From Geodermatophilaceae bacterium URHA0031 (lineage in GTDB: Bacteria; Actinomycetota; Actinomycetes; Mycobacteriales; Geodermatophilaceae), in contig JHVP01000002.1 in the NCBI GenBank assembly GCA_000620205.1, positions 186,001 through 250,000 of the forward strand: a stretch of 64,000 nucleotides of DNA, in the 5' to 3' direction. Below are positions 26,679 through 36,087 of this stretch, in pieces. The translations under genes were made by a program, and so were the position numbers. Positions within the stretch are counted from its first letter, which is position 1. Each line of letters opens with the position of its first letter. Below the pieces are notes generated by a model that did no database searches, was not told the origin of the DNA, and saw only the letters and a program-made list of their open reading frames with translations.

Positions 26679-27379
26679 GGGCCGGCCTTGTACCCGACGC
26701 CGCGCACCGTCAGCACGACCTCGGGCTTCTCCGGGTCACGCTCGACCTTGGCCCGCAGCCGCTGCACGTGCACGTTGACCAGCCGGGTGTCCGCGGCGTG
26801 CCGGTAGCCCCACACCTGCTCGAGCAGCAGCTCGCGGGTGAACACCTGCCGCGGCTTGCGCGCCAGCGCGACCAGCAGGTCGAACTCCAGCGGCGTGAGG
26901 GCGATCGGCACGCCGTCCCGGAGGACCTGGTGCGCCGGGACGTCGATCTGCACCTCGCCGATGGCCAGGCTCTCGGCCTGCCCGTTCTCGCCGCGTCGCA
27001 GCTGGGCGCGCACCCGGGCGACCAGCTCGACCGGCTTGAACGGCTTGGTGACGTAGTCGTCGGCCCCGGCCTCCAGCCCCTGGACGACGTCGATCGTGTC
27101 GCCCTTGGCGGTGAGCATCACGATCGGCACGGTGGACTGGGTGCGGATGTCGGCGCAGATCTGCAGGCCGTTGCGGCCGGGGAGCATCAGGTCCAGCAGC
27201 ACCAGGTCCGGGCGCAGCTGCTGGAAGGTCGCCACCGCCCGGGCACCGTCGGAGACGAAGGCCGGTTCGTAGCCCTCGCGCCGCAGCACGATGCCCAGCA
27301 TCTCGGCGAGGGCGGCGTCGTCGTCGACGACGAGGACGCGGCCGCGGCTGGCGCCCTGACTGGGTGCGGAAGGTGGCAC
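26672..27379 (-). CDS. mtrA: Response regulator MtrA
   Basis: A 235-residue OmpR-type regulator. The receiver has V-L-V-V-D-D-D, phospho-acceptor Asp near residue 63 (L-V-L-L-D-L-M-L-P-G) and V-T-K-P-F-K-P with the conserved Lys. The winged-helix domain carries L-T-P-L-E-F-D-L-L, Q-V-W-G-Y-R-H-A-A-D-T-R-L-V-N-V-H-V-Q-R-L-R-A-K-V-E and ends V-R-G-V-G-Y-K-A-G-P-P. MtrA controls cell wall, division and osmotic genes. The frame is open to 27418; GTG 27379 is preferred because it lies 6 bases after a CACAAT sequence and gives the usual length. Confidence 0.95.
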   Translation of the reverse strand: MPPSAPSQGASRGRVLVVDDDAALAEMLGIVLRREGYEPAFVSDGARAVATFQQLRPDLVLLDLMLPGRNGLQICADIRTQSTVPIVMLTAKGDTIDVVQGLEAGADDYVTKPFKPVELVARVRAQLRRGENGQAESLAIGEVQIDVPAHQVLRDGVPIALTPLEFDLLVALARKPRQVFTRELLLEQVWGYRHAADTRLVNVHVQRLRAKVERDPEKPEVVLTVRGVGYKAGPP

Positions 27380-27393
27380 GCCGCCATTGTGCG

Positions 27394-27411
27394 CGATCAC
27401 TGCCCGATCAC
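27394..27411 (+). promoter_or_regulatory. CGATCAC direct repeat upstream of mtrA
   Basis: CGATCAC occurs at 27394-27400 and again at 27405-27411, an 11-base period, immediately upstream of the putative -10 of mtrA. Direct repeats about one helical turn apart are a usual form for OmpR-family sites, so autoregulation is possible. Confidence 0.35.
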
Positions 27412-27490
27412 GACCCACCCCGCCCGGGGAATCACCCAGGCGGAGCAGCCCGGGCCCCCTCGGGCCCGGGCTGCGACCCGGTGACGTCCT

Positions 27491-27553
27491 GGAACGGCCC
27501 CCTCGCAGGGCCCCGCCGCGAGCCTGCGAGTGGCGGGGGGCGAGGGGGTCCTT
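27491..27553 (-). repeat. Stop-proximal palindromic element, copy B (ahcY terminator)
   Basis: CCCCCTCGC (27498-27506) pairs with GCGAGGGGG (27540-27548), and CCCCGCC (27511-27517) with GGCGGGG (27532-27538); the loop is CGAGCCTGCGAGT-like. On the minus strand it begins AAGGACC directly after the ahcY stop. It is related in sequence to the copies at 17569, 34264 and 38542. Confidence 0.7.
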
Positions 27554-29038
<1,485 letters not shown>

Positions 29039-29191
29039 GTCGCTCCAGTGTCCGGCCCGGGCCCCGGATGGGCGGGCGCTGTCGGTCGCTGAGATCTGAG
29101 CGAGCATGCCGAGGCTTCGGCGGGGCTCGTGCCGTCCCCCACGGTACCTCGGGGGACGTGCCGGAGCGGCCCCGCGGCAGGGTCCCGCCGT

Positions 29192-30367
29192 CTAGCGCAG
29201 GGCGGTGGTGACGCGGTAGAGCAGCGCGGGTCCCCGTGCGGTCACCGGTCGGCCCGCCGGCACGAACGCCGACGCGCCCCGCTCGAGCACGATCTCGCCG
29301 TCGGTGGCGGTCAGCACGGCGGTGCCCTCGGCGCACAGCAGCACCTGCGGCCCACTGGTCGTCAGCACGCCGGGGTCGACGTCGACCTCCACCCGGGTGA
29401 GGTCGAAGTCCTCGACCGGGACCGGGTAGCGCAGCCCACCGCGACCGAGGACCGGGTGCAGCACCGGGACCCTGCCGTCGCTGAAGTCCAGCACCTCGAT
29501 GAGGGCGGCGAGGTCGACGTGCTTGTTGGTCAGCCCACCGCGCAGCACGTTGTCCGAGCTGGCCATGACCTCCACCCCGGCGCCGCACAGGTAGGCGTGC
29601 AGGTTGCCGGCGGGCAGGAAGACCGCCTCACCGGGGGCCAGCCGGAGGTGGTTGCACATCAGCGAGATGACCACGCCGGGGTCGCCGGGGTAGGTCTCGG
29701 CCAGCGAGGCCGCCCACCGGTAGGTGTTGATGAACTCCGGGTCGTGCGCGGCCACGAACGCGGCGGCCTTGTCGGCCACCGCGTGCACCAGCGACTGACG
29801 CCGCCGGGCGGACAGCGCCAGCAGCTGCGGGATCGCCGCACGCAGGCCGCCCCGGGCGAGCGCCGCGATGGTCGGCTTGAGCTCGGGCAGCTGCAGCTTG
29901 GCGAGGCAGTGCAGCGACTCCTCGACCGGCCGGAACCCGCAGAGCGCCTCGACGTCGGTGATCGCGACCAGGATCTCCGGCTTGTGGTACGGGTCCTTGA
30001 AGGTGCGGGTCGGGTCGATGCTCGGGACGCCGGCCGCCTCCTCCGCCGCGTACCCGGCCTCGGCCTGGGCCGTGGTCGGGTGCGCCTGGAGCGAGAGCGG
30101 CCGGTCGGCGGCGAGCACCTTCATCAGGAAGGGCAGCCGAGGGCCGAACCGCTGGTGCACCTCGGGACCGAGCAGCCCGTCCGGGTCCGCGACGATCGCC
30201 GCGTCGAGGCTCCGGCCGTCGGCGAGCACGCTGGGGGCGTCGGGGTGCGCACCCATCCACAGCTCGGCGTACGGCTGTTCGGCCGGTGACGGCAGCCCCA
30301 GCAGCTCGGGGATGACGGTGTGGCTCCCCCACGGGTAGTGCCGCACGGGGCTCTTGAGCTGCCACAT
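29192..30367 (-). CDS. manA: Mannose-6-phosphate isomerase, class I
   Basis: A 391-residue type I phosphomannose isomerase, converting fructose-6-phosphate and mannose-6-phosphate. It opens M-W-Q-L-K-S-P-V-R-H-Y-P-W-G-S, has the zinc-site segments Q-A-H-P-T-T-A-Q-A-E-A-G-Y and Y-H-K-P-E, and C-terminal family blocks V-M-A-S-S-D-N-V-L-R-G-G-L-T-N-K-H-V-D. With manB it supplies mannose-1-phosphate for GDP-mannose glycans. ATG 30365-30367 lies 8 bases after a TAGCCT box, suggesting a leaderless transcript separate from the CDF gene upstream. Confidence 0.95.
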   Translation of the reverse strand: MWQLKSPVRHYPWGSHTVIPELLGLPSPAEQPYAELWMGAHPDAPSVLADGRSLDAAIVADPDGLLGPEVHQRFGPRLPFLMKVLAADRPLSLQAHPTTAQAEAGYAAEEAAGVPSIDPTRTFKDPYHKPEILVAITDVEALCGFRPVEESLHCLAKLQLPELKPTIAALARGGLRAAIPQLLALSARRRQSLVHAVADKAAAFVAAHDPEFINTYRWAASLAETYPGDPGVVISLMCNHLRLAPGEAVFLPAGNLHAYLCGAGVEVMASSDNVLRGGLTNKHVDLAALIEVLDFSDGRVPVLHPVLGRGGLRYPVPVEDFDLTRVEVDVDPGVLTTSGPQVLLCAEGTAVLTATDGEIVLERGASAFVPAGRPVTARGPALLYRVTTALR

Positions 30368-30375
30368 CGAGGCTG

Positions 30376-30381
30376 AGGCTA
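30376..30381 (-). promoter_or_regulatory. -10 box TAGCCT of leaderless manA
   Basis: Read on the minus strand the hexamer is TAGCCT, ending 8 bases before the manA ATG. No ribosome-binding site lies between. Confidence 0.5.
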
Positions 30382-30449
30382 CCGGCGTGGAGGTCACGGG
30401 TCCGATGGTCGTGCACCCTGCGCCACGGCGGGGAGCCCTCCGGCGTCTT

Positions 30450-31460
30450 TCACCCGGCCGGGGCAATCGACTCGTCGGGCGCCGCGGTGCCGCTGCGCCG
30501 GATGTCCGGCTCGAGGTAGATCACCCGGGCGATCGGGACCGCCGCACGGACCCGGACCTCCGCCTCGTCGATGGCACGGGCCACAGCGGCCGCCGTGTCG
30601 TCGTGCCGGACGGCGATCTTCGCGGCGACCAGCAGCTCCTCCGGACCAAGGTGCTGGGTGCGCATGTGGATCACCGACTCCACACCGTCACCGGCGGTGA
30701 GCGCCGCCACGATGCGCCGCTGCGCCTCCGGTGTCGCTGCCTCGCCGATGAGCAGGCTCTTCGTCTCCACCCCCAGGACGCAGGCCACCGCGACCAGCAG
30801 CAGCCCGATGGCGATCGTCCCCAGCCCGTCGTAGACGCTGTCGCCGGTGAGGGCCGACAGCGACACCCCGATCAGGGCCAGGAGCAGGCCGGTGATGGCG
30901 GCGGAGTCCTCGAGCAGGACGACGGGCAGCTCCGGTGCCCGGGCGTGCCGGATGAACGCCCAGTAGCTCTCCCCCGGCGCGCGCACCGCGTTCGTCTCCT
31001 TGATCGCGGTGCGCAGCGAGAAGCCCTCGAGGCAGATCGCGATCAGCAGGACGATGATCGCCACCAGCTGCGACTCGACCTCGCCGGACTCGCGGATCTT
31101 GTGCACGCCCTCGTAGATCGCGAACAGGCCGCCCACGCTGAAGAGCACGACGGCGACCAGGAACCCGTACAGGTACCGGTCGCGGCCGAAGCCGAAGGGG
31201 TGGTCCCGGGTGGCCTTCCGCTTCGACGTGCGCCCGCCCAGCAGCAGCAGGAGCTGGTTGCCCGAGTCGGCGAGCGAGTGGATCGCCTCGGCCAGCATCG
31301 ACGAGGCACCGGTGATCAGGAACGCCACGAACTTCGCGATCGCGATGCCGATGTTCGCGGCGAGCGCGGCCAGGATCGCGGTCGTGCCCCCGCCGTGCCC
31401 CCCGGACTCGGTGCCGTGCTCGCCCGCGCTGGTCTGTGACGTCGCTGTGGATTCGCTCAT
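30450..31460 (-). CDS. Cation diffusion facilitator (CDF) transporter
   Basis: A 336-residue CDF protein that exports divalent cations (Zn, Mn, Fe or Co) using a proton gradient. It begins with a His/Gly-rich cytoplasmic stretch (G-E-H-G-T-E-S-G-G-H-G-G-G), possibly metal-binding, then has several membrane helices with A-E-A-I-H-S-L-A-D-S-G-N-Q near residue 60 (the second-helix metal site), and D-S-A-A-I-T-G near residue 188. A cytoplasmic C-terminal domain follows. The metal cannot be assigned. ATG 31458-31460 is 10 bases after the SIS gene stop; both may be in one operon. Confidence 0.9.
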   Translation of the reverse strand: MSESTATSQTSAGEHGTESGGHGGGTTAILAALAANIGIAIAKFVAFLITGASSMLAEAIHSLADSGNQLLLLLGGRTSKRKATRDHPFGFGRDRYLYGFLVAVVLFSVGGLFAIYEGVHKIRESGEVESQLVAIIVLLIAICLEGFSLRTAIKETNAVRAPGESYWAFIRHARAPELPVVLLEDSAAITGLLLALIGVSLSALTGDSVYDGLGTIAIGLLLVAVACVLGVETKSLLIGEAATPEAQRRIVAALTAGDGVESVIHMRTQHLGPEELLVAAKIAVRHDDTAAAVARAIDEAEVRVRAAVPIARVIYLEPDIRRSGTAAPDESIAPAG

Positions 31461-31470
31461 GGCCGTTCCA

Positions 31471-32613
31471 TCATGGGTGCAGGGACCGCTCGTGGTCCAA
31501 CGCGAGCGCGAGGTAGACGGCGCTGAAGTCGGCGACGGCCAGCTGCCGGGCGAGCCGGGCCAGCCGCGGGTACTGGTCGGGCTCACCGTGGTCGGCCAGG
31601 CCGCTGACCGGCACGTTGGAGTCGGCGGCGATCCGCAGCAGCTCGGCCATCGCCTCACCGGCCGAGCGGGGCTCCCGCTCACCGCCGTCGTCCGCCGCGG
31701 CGTCGGCGTCCCGGATGGTGACCAGCCGCAGCCGCCGCCCGGTGTCGTCGGTCCGGTCCCGGAAGAAGTCGTCCTGGCCGGCCTCCGGCGCGAGGGGACC
31801 GGCCAGCACCGTGCGTGCGGCCACCCGCTGGTCGGGCAGCCGGAAGGTGGTGGCGGGCAGGCCGGCGAGGGTGGCCAGCTGGTCGGCGACCCGGTGGGCG
31901 GCGGCCCCGGCGAGCGGGCCCTCGGCGGCGATGACCGGCAGCGCGTCCAGCAGCGCGAGCGCCAGCGTCTTCGCCGGGTTGGTGAACGACTCCCGGGCCG
32001 GCCCGCAGTCGGCGGCGATCTCGTCCAGGGCGCCGGCCACCGCCTCGGTGTCGGCGGCGTCCGCGGGGAGCAGCCCGAGCTCGGTGGCGAGCAGCAGCAT
32101 CGGGGTGAGCAGCGACCACAGCGTCGCGTGCCGCACCCGGGAGGCGGGCAGCGGCACGTAGGGCGCCCGGGCGCTGGCGCAGGCGGCGTGCAGCGGCGCG
32201 CCCTCGGCGCCGATGCCGACGACGGCCACGCCGCGGCGGGCCGCCTCGTAGGCCGGCGTGACCGCGTACCGCCCCGCACCGGTGCGGGTGGCGACGACGG
32301 CGACGTCGGAGGGCCCCATCCACACCGGCAGCGCCGGGCCCGGGACGACGTCCACGGTCACCGGGCTGGCCGGCCCGAGCAGCGCGCGCAGCACCGAGGC
32401 GGCGATCGCCCCCTCCCGGCGGGCGACGACCACCAGGCCCCGCGGACGCCCGCCGGAGGTGGCCCGCGCGAGTCCGGCCTCCTCGGTCAGCCGGGCGGTC
32501 TCCCGCACCTGCGGACCGGCGCCGGCGACCGCGGGGAGCAGCCCGCGGGGATCGCGGGCGCGCAGCAGCTCGACGTCGTCCAGGACCTCCTCGGCCAGCT
32601 CCGGCGACGTCAT
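31471..32613 (-). CDS. SIS-domain protein, phosphoglucose/phosphomannose isomerase-like (Rv3256c type)
   Basis: A 380-residue protein of the SIS sugar-phosphate isomerase class, similar to Rv3256c and TobH. Sequence blocks: G-L-V-V-V-A-R-R-E-G near residue 55, V-W-M-G-P-S-D-V-A-V-V-A-T-R-T-G near 100 and, at the end, L-D-H-E-R-S-L-H-P. Known relatives are annotated as bifunctional isomerases, but catalytic residues are not fully conserved, so activity is uncertain. It lies between a Trm112-like gene and a CDF gene and its ATG overlaps the upstream stop by four bases (ATGA). Confidence 0.8.
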   Translation of the reverse strand: MTSPELAEEVLDDVELLRARDPRGLLPAVAGAGPQVRETARLTEEAGLARATSGGRPRGLVVVARREGAIAASVLRALLGPASPVTVDVVPGPALPVWMGPSDVAVVATRTGAGRYAVTPAYEAARRGVAVVGIGAEGAPLHAACASARAPYVPLPASRVRHATLWSLLTPMLLLATELGLLPADAADTEAVAGALDEIAADCGPARESFTNPAKTLALALLDALPVIAAEGPLAGAAAHRVADQLATLAGLPATTFRLPDQRVAARTVLAGPLAPEAGQDDFFRDRTDDTGRRLRLVTIRDADAAADDGGEREPRSAGEAMAELLRIAADSNVPVSGLADHGEPDQYPRLARLARQLAVADFSAVYLALALDHERSLHP

Positions 32614-32822
32614 GCCGGTCGCTGCCGGGCCTCGTCCAGGAGCAGCACCGGGATGCCGTCGCGGACCGGGAAGGCCCGGGAGCAGGTCGGGCACACCAGC
32701 TCGCTCGCCGCCACGTCGACGGTCAGCGCGGTGTGGTGGGTGTCCGGGCAGGCCAGGATCTCCAGCAGCGCCGGCTCGATGCCCAGCGTCTCCGGTCCGG
32801 CTGCACGTGTGTCCTCGGTCAT
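32610..32822 (-). CDS. Trm112-like (UPF0434) small zinc protein
   Basis: A 70-residue protein: E-P-A-L-L-E-I-L-A-C-P-D-T-H-H, then L-V-C-P-T-C-S-R-A-F-P-V-R-D-G-I-P-V-L-L-L. The Cys/His residues (C-P-x-x-H and C-P-x-C) suit one zinc ion. The family acts in other organisms as activator of methyltransferases. It overlaps manB by four bases upstream (ATGA) and the SIS gene by four bases downstream, so manB, this gene and the SIS gene are one coupled operon. Confidence 0.85.
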   Translation of the reverse strand: MTEDTRAAGPETLGIEPALLEILACPDTHHTALTVDVAASELVCPTCSRAFPVRDGIPVLLLDEARQRPA

Positions 32823-34207
32823 GCCCGCACCATCTCCAGCACCTCGTCGCGCAGCCCGGCCATCCGGGCCGCGTCCGGCGCCTCGACGTTGAGCCGCAGC
32901 AGCGGCTCGGTGTTGCTCGCCCGCAGGTTGAACCACGCGCCGTCCGGCAGCGACACGGTCAGCCCGTCGAGCTCGTCGAAGGTGACGCCCTCGACACGAC
33001 CGTAGGTCTCCCGGACCGCGGCCACCCGTCCGGCCTGGTCGGTGACGGTCGAGTTGATCTCGCCGGAGGCGACGTACCGCTCGTAGACCTCGGTCAGCTC
33101 CGACAGCGGCCGGGACTGCTCGCCCAGCGCGGCCAGCACGTGCATCGCGGCGAGCATCCCGGTGTCGGCCCGCCAGAAGTCGCGGAAGTAGTAGTGCGCG
33201 GAGTGCTCCCCGCCGAAGACGGCGTCGGTGCGGGCCATCTCGGCCTTGATGAACGAGTGCCCGACCCGGGTGCGCACCGGGGAGCCGCCGTGCTCGCGGA
33301 CGATCTCCGGCACGGCCCGGGAGGTGATCAGGTTGTGGATGATCGTCGTCCCGGTGCCCTTGGCCAGCTCGCGGACGGCGACCAGGCCGGTGATCGCCGA
33401 GGGGCTCACCGGCTCCCCGCGCTCGTCGATGATGAAGCAGCGGTCGGCGTCGCCGTCGAAGGCCAGCCCGATGTCGGCGCCGTGCTCGCGCACGCCGGCC
33501 TGCAGGTCGACCAGGTTCGCCGGCTCCAGCGGGTTCGCCTCGTGGTTGGGGAAGGAGCCGTCGAGCTCGAAGTACATCGGCACGATCTCCAGCGGCAGCC
33601 CGGAGAGCACCACCGGCACCGTGAACCCGCCCATGCCGTTGCCCGCGTCGACGACGACCTTGAGCGGGCGGATGCCGGAAAGGTCGACCAGCCCGCGCAG
33701 GTACCGGCCGTACTCGGCCACGAGGTCGCGGGTGCTCACCGTGCCCACCCGCCCGGGCTCGCGCTCGAAGACGGCCACGCCATCGACGAGCTGCTCGGCG
33801 CACTCGCGGATCTGCACCAGCCCGGAGTCCTGGCCGATCGGCGCGGCACCGGCCCGGCACAGCTTGATGCCGTTGTACTGGGCGGGGTTGTGGCTGGCGG
33901 TGAACATCGCGCCCGGCACGTCCAGCGACCCGGCGGCGAAGTACAGCATGTCGGTGGAGCCGAGCCCGGCCTCCACGACGTCGACACCACGGGAGAGCAC
34001 GCCCTCGGCGAAGGCCCGGGACAGCGGCACCGAGGAGTCGCGCATGTCGTGAGCCGTGACGACGGTGGTCGCGCCGGTCTCCGCGTGCACGAACTCGGCG
34101 AAGGCGGCCCCGATGGCGCGGGCGACGTCGGTGTCCCACTGCTCGGGGACCAGTCCCCGGACGTCGTAGGCCTTGATGATCGACGACAGGTCGGACAAGC
34201 AGCTCAC
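32819..34207 (-). CDS. manB: Phosphomannomutase/phosphoglucomutase
   Basis: A 462-residue alpha-D-phosphohexomutase converting mannose-6-phosphate to mannose-1-phosphate (and possibly glucose phosphates). All four signatures are seen: K-A-Y-D-V-R-G near the start, phosphoserine loop T-A-S-H-N-P-A-Q-Y-N-G, metal loop D-G-D-A-D-R, sugar loop G-G-E-H-S-A-H, and the C-terminal phosphate site R-A-S-N-T-E-P. It works with manA. GTG 34205-34207 is taken as the start; the gene is four-base coupled to the Trm112-like gene downstream. Confidence 0.95.
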   Translation of the reverse strand: MSCLSDLSSIIKAYDVRGLVPEQWDTDVARAIGAAFAEFVHAETGATTVVTAHDMRDSSVPLSRAFAEGVLSRGVDVVEAGLGSTDMLYFAAGSLDVPGAMFTASHNPAQYNGIKLCRAGAAPIGQDSGLVQIRECAEQLVDGVAVFEREPGRVGTVSTRDLVAEYGRYLRGLVDLSGIRPLKVVVDAGNGMGGFTVPVVLSGLPLEIVPMYFELDGSFPNHEANPLEPANLVDLQAGVREHGADIGLAFDGDADRCFIIDERGEPVSPSAITGLVAVRELAKGTGTTIIHNLITSRAVPEIVREHGGSPVRTRVGHSFIKAEMARTDAVFGGEHSAHYYFRDFWRADTGMLAAMHVLAALGEQSRPLSELTEVYERYVASGEINSTVTDQAGRVAAVRETYGRVEGVTFDELDGLTVSLPDGAWFNLRASNTEPLLRLNVEAPDAARMAGLRDEVLEMVRA

Positions 34208-34263
34208 CCTCGCACTCGCGGTCCCCGCGGCCCGGCGGCCGGCGGCCCGGTCGACCCTATAAG

Positions 34264-34317
34264 GGCCCCGCTGCCCCCACCGCTCGCAGGCTCGCCGCGG
34301 GCCCCTGCAGCGGGGCC
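34264..34317 (-). repeat. Stop-proximal palindromic element, copy C
   Basis: Perfect 11-base arms GGCCCCGCTGC (34264-34274) and GCAGCGGGGCC (34307-34317) with a core CGCTCGCAGGCTCGCCGCGG. It begins at the TAG stop of the DUF3499 gene. Compared with copy B both arms changed (CCCCTCGC/GCGAGGGG to CCCCGCTGC/GCAGCGGGG) so that pairing is kept. Confidence 0.7.
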
Positions 34318-34670
34318 TAAGGGAGGTTGGGCAGGATCCTCAGGTGCCCGCGGCGGGTGCCGCTGCCGTCGTCGGCCGGGTCGCGCATCGGCTCCGGGCG
34401 GGCTGCCTCGCGGACCGCGTCGGCCAGCGCGAGCAGGTCGTCGCCGGTCGGGCCGAGGTCCTCGGAGTCGATCTCGTGGCGCACGACCTCCCACCCGCGC
34501 GGCACGGTCAGCCGCTCGGCGTGGAACTCGCACAGGTCGTAGCTGTGCGGCTCCGAGTAGGTCGCCAACGGGCCGACGACGGCCGTGGACTCCGCGTACA
34601 CGTAGGTCAGCGTGGCCGCCGCCGGCTGCGCGCAGCCGCTGCGCGAGCAGCGACGTGACTGCCTCACCAC
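34317..34670 (-). CDS. DUF3499-family protein
   Basis: A 117-residue actinobacterial protein (Rv3258c type). The N-terminus C-S-R-S-G-C and, 40 residues on, Y-D-L-C-E-F-H-A-E-R-L-T-V-P-R-G-W provide a likely Cys/His zinc site. The C-terminal third is acidic then basic. Function is unknown. The GTG start has GAGGA about 8 bases upstream. It is divergent from the DprE2-like gene and lies upstream of manB with palindrome copy C between. Confidence 0.85.
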   Translation of the reverse strand: MVRQSRRCSRSGCAQPAAATLTYVYAESTAVVGPLATYSEPHSYDLCEFHAERLTVPRGWEVVRHEIDSEDLGPTGDDLLALADAVREAARPEPMRDPADDGSGTRRGHLRILPNLP

Positions 34671-34779
34671 CGGTTCCTCACGCTTGGCACACTAACCCCG
34701 CGCCCGCGCATCCGGGAGGAGGCGCACCGAGACGCGCAGGCGTTCTGACGCGTTTGCCAGCCACTCCCAGGAGGCGCCC

Positions 34780-35532
34780 GTGGCACCGACGGACGGCACC
34801 GTGCTGGTGCTCGGCGGACGCAGCGAGATCGGTCTGGAGCTGGCCGAGCGGCTGGTGCGCCGCGGGGCGCGGCACGTCTGCCTGGCCGCCCGGCGCAGCG
34901 CCGAGCTGGACGCCGAGGAGGCCCGGCTGCGCGCCGCCGGGGCCACCTCCGTCACCCGGCTGGAGTTCGACGCCGACGACCTGACCGGTCACGAGCGGGT
35001 GCTCACCGAGGCGCTCGCCGCGCAGCCGCCGGTGACGGTCGCCGTCCTGGCCTTCGGCGTGCTCGGGGACCAGGCCCGCGCCGAGGACGACGCCGCGCAC
35101 GCCCTCGCCGTCGTCACCACCGACTACCTGGCGCAGGTGTCGGTCCTCACCCACCTCGCCCGGCTGATGCGCGCCCAGGGTCACGGCCGGCTGGTCGTGT
35201 TCTCCTCCGTCGCCGGCGTCCGGGTGCGCCGGGCCAACTACGTGTACGGCTCGGCGAAGGCCGGCCTCGACGGCTTCGCCAGCGGCCTGGCCGACGCCCT
35301 GCACGGCTCCGGCGTGCGTCTGCTGCTGGTGCGCCCGGGGTTCGTGATCGGCCGGATGACCGAGGGCATGTCCCCGGCGCCGCTGTCGAGCACCCCGGCG
35401 CAGGTCGCCGAGGCGGTCGCGGACGGTCTGGCCCGGGACCGGGACGTCGTCTGGGTGCCCGGGGCGCTGCGCCCGGTGTTCGCGGTGATGCGACTGCTGC
35501 CCCGCGCGGTGTGGCGCCGGATGCCCCGGTGA
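34780..35532 (+). CDS. DprE2-like short-chain dehydrogenase
   Basis: A 250-residue SDR close to DprE2, which in mycobacteria reduces the 2-keto intermediate when decaprenyl-phospho-ribose is converted to decaprenyl-phospho-arabinose. V-L-V-L-G-G-R-S-E-I-G-L is the NAD(P) site; V-R-R-A-N-Y-V-Y-G-S-A-K-A-G-L-D-G is the active site (Y-x-x-x-K); the end V-W-V-P-G-A-L-R-P-V-F-A-V-M matches the family. No DprE1 gene is in the window, and this lineage lacks mycolic acids as far as is known, so the substrate may be another polyprenyl-linked sugar. GTG 34780 has AGGAGG upstream. Confidence 0.75.
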   Translation: MAPTDGTVLVLGGRSEIGLELAERLVRRGARHVCLAARRSAELDAEEARLRAAGATSVTRLEFDADDLTGHERVLTEALAAQPPVTVAVLAFGVLGDQARAEDDAAHALAVVTTDYLAQVSVLTHLARLMRAQGHGRLVVFSSVAGVRVRRANYVYGSAKAGLDGFASGLADALHGSGVRLLLVRPGFVIGRMTEGMSPAPLSSTPAQVAEAVADGLARDRDVVWVPGALRPVFAVMRLLPRAVWRRMPR

Positions 35533-35585
35533 GGCCGCAGCCCGGACGCCGCCCCGGCCGGACCGCCGTCGGTCCGGCGAGGCCG

Positions 35586-35591
35586 TAGGCT
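35586..35591 (+). promoter_or_regulatory. -10 box TAGGCT near a leaderless start
   Basis: TAGGCT ends 9 bases before the ATG at 35601, with no ribosome-binding sequence between. The gap is slightly longer than for the other leaderless candidates. Confidence 0.4.
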
Positions 35592-35600
35592 CCAGCCGCG

Positions 35601-36059
35601 ATGGACCGTCCCCCCGCCCGTACCCGGCGCGACCGCCACGGCCGTGGCCTGCGCGGCCGCCTCGTCCCGCCCACCGTGCCGCTGTCCCGCAGCCGCGCCG
35701 AGCAGTTCGACGACCTGGTGCTCGACGCCGTCGAGGACCTGGAGCGGCGCTGGGAGCGGGAGCTGGCCGGCGTCGAGTTCGCCGTCGAGGACGTGCCGTG
35801 GGTGGACCACACCAGCCCCGACGAGGTCGTGCTGGACGCCGACGTGCTCGAGGACGGCAGCGTGCCGCTGGCCCGGGTGCTGCCCGCCCACCGCGAGGGC
35901 GGCCGGGAGCACCCGGCGCGGATCGTCGTCTACCGCCGGCCGCTGGAGATCCGCGCCGCCGACCGCGACGACCTGGCCGACCTGGTCCGCGACGTCGTCG
36001 TCGACCAGGTGGCGGTGCTGCTGGGCCGGGACCCCGAGGAGATCGACCCCACGGCCTGA
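35601..36059 (+). CDS. Zincin-like metallopeptidase-family protein without the zinc motif (Rv3259 type)
   Basis: A 152-residue protein of the small zincin family (DUF1025 type). The fold blocks are seen: F-D-D-L-V-L-D-A-V-E-D-L-E, V-P-W-V-D-H-T-S-P-D-E-V-V-L-D and Y-R-R-P-L-E-I-R-A. At the place where the family has the helix H-E-x-x-H-x-x-G it reads V-V-V-D-Q-V-A-V-L-L-G, so zinc ligands are missing and peptidase activity is doubtful. An Arg-rich stretch forms the first 25 residues. Position between DprE2-like and whiB genes agrees with Rv3259. Confidence 0.75.
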   Translation: MDRPPARTRRDRHGRGLRGRLVPPTVPLSRSRAEQFDDLVLDAVEDLERRWERELAGVEFAVEDVPWVDHTSPDEVVLDADVLEDGSVPLARVLPAHREGGREHPARIVVYRRPLEIRAADRDDLADLVRDVVVDQVAVLLGRDPEEIDPTA

Positions 36060-36087
36060 CGACGGCGCCCTGACATGCTGGGCGCCG

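Noticed and set aside
22875-27484. Very long plus-strand frames (943 and 838 residues) opposite lpqB, mtrB and mtrA
   Set aside because: Antisense artefacts of GC-rich codon usage; they cross gene borders without any domain signal.
29039-29191. SAH riboswitch before ahcY
   Set aside because: The 150-base spacer was read for a conserved multi-stem structure and none was recognised; a covariance search would be needed.
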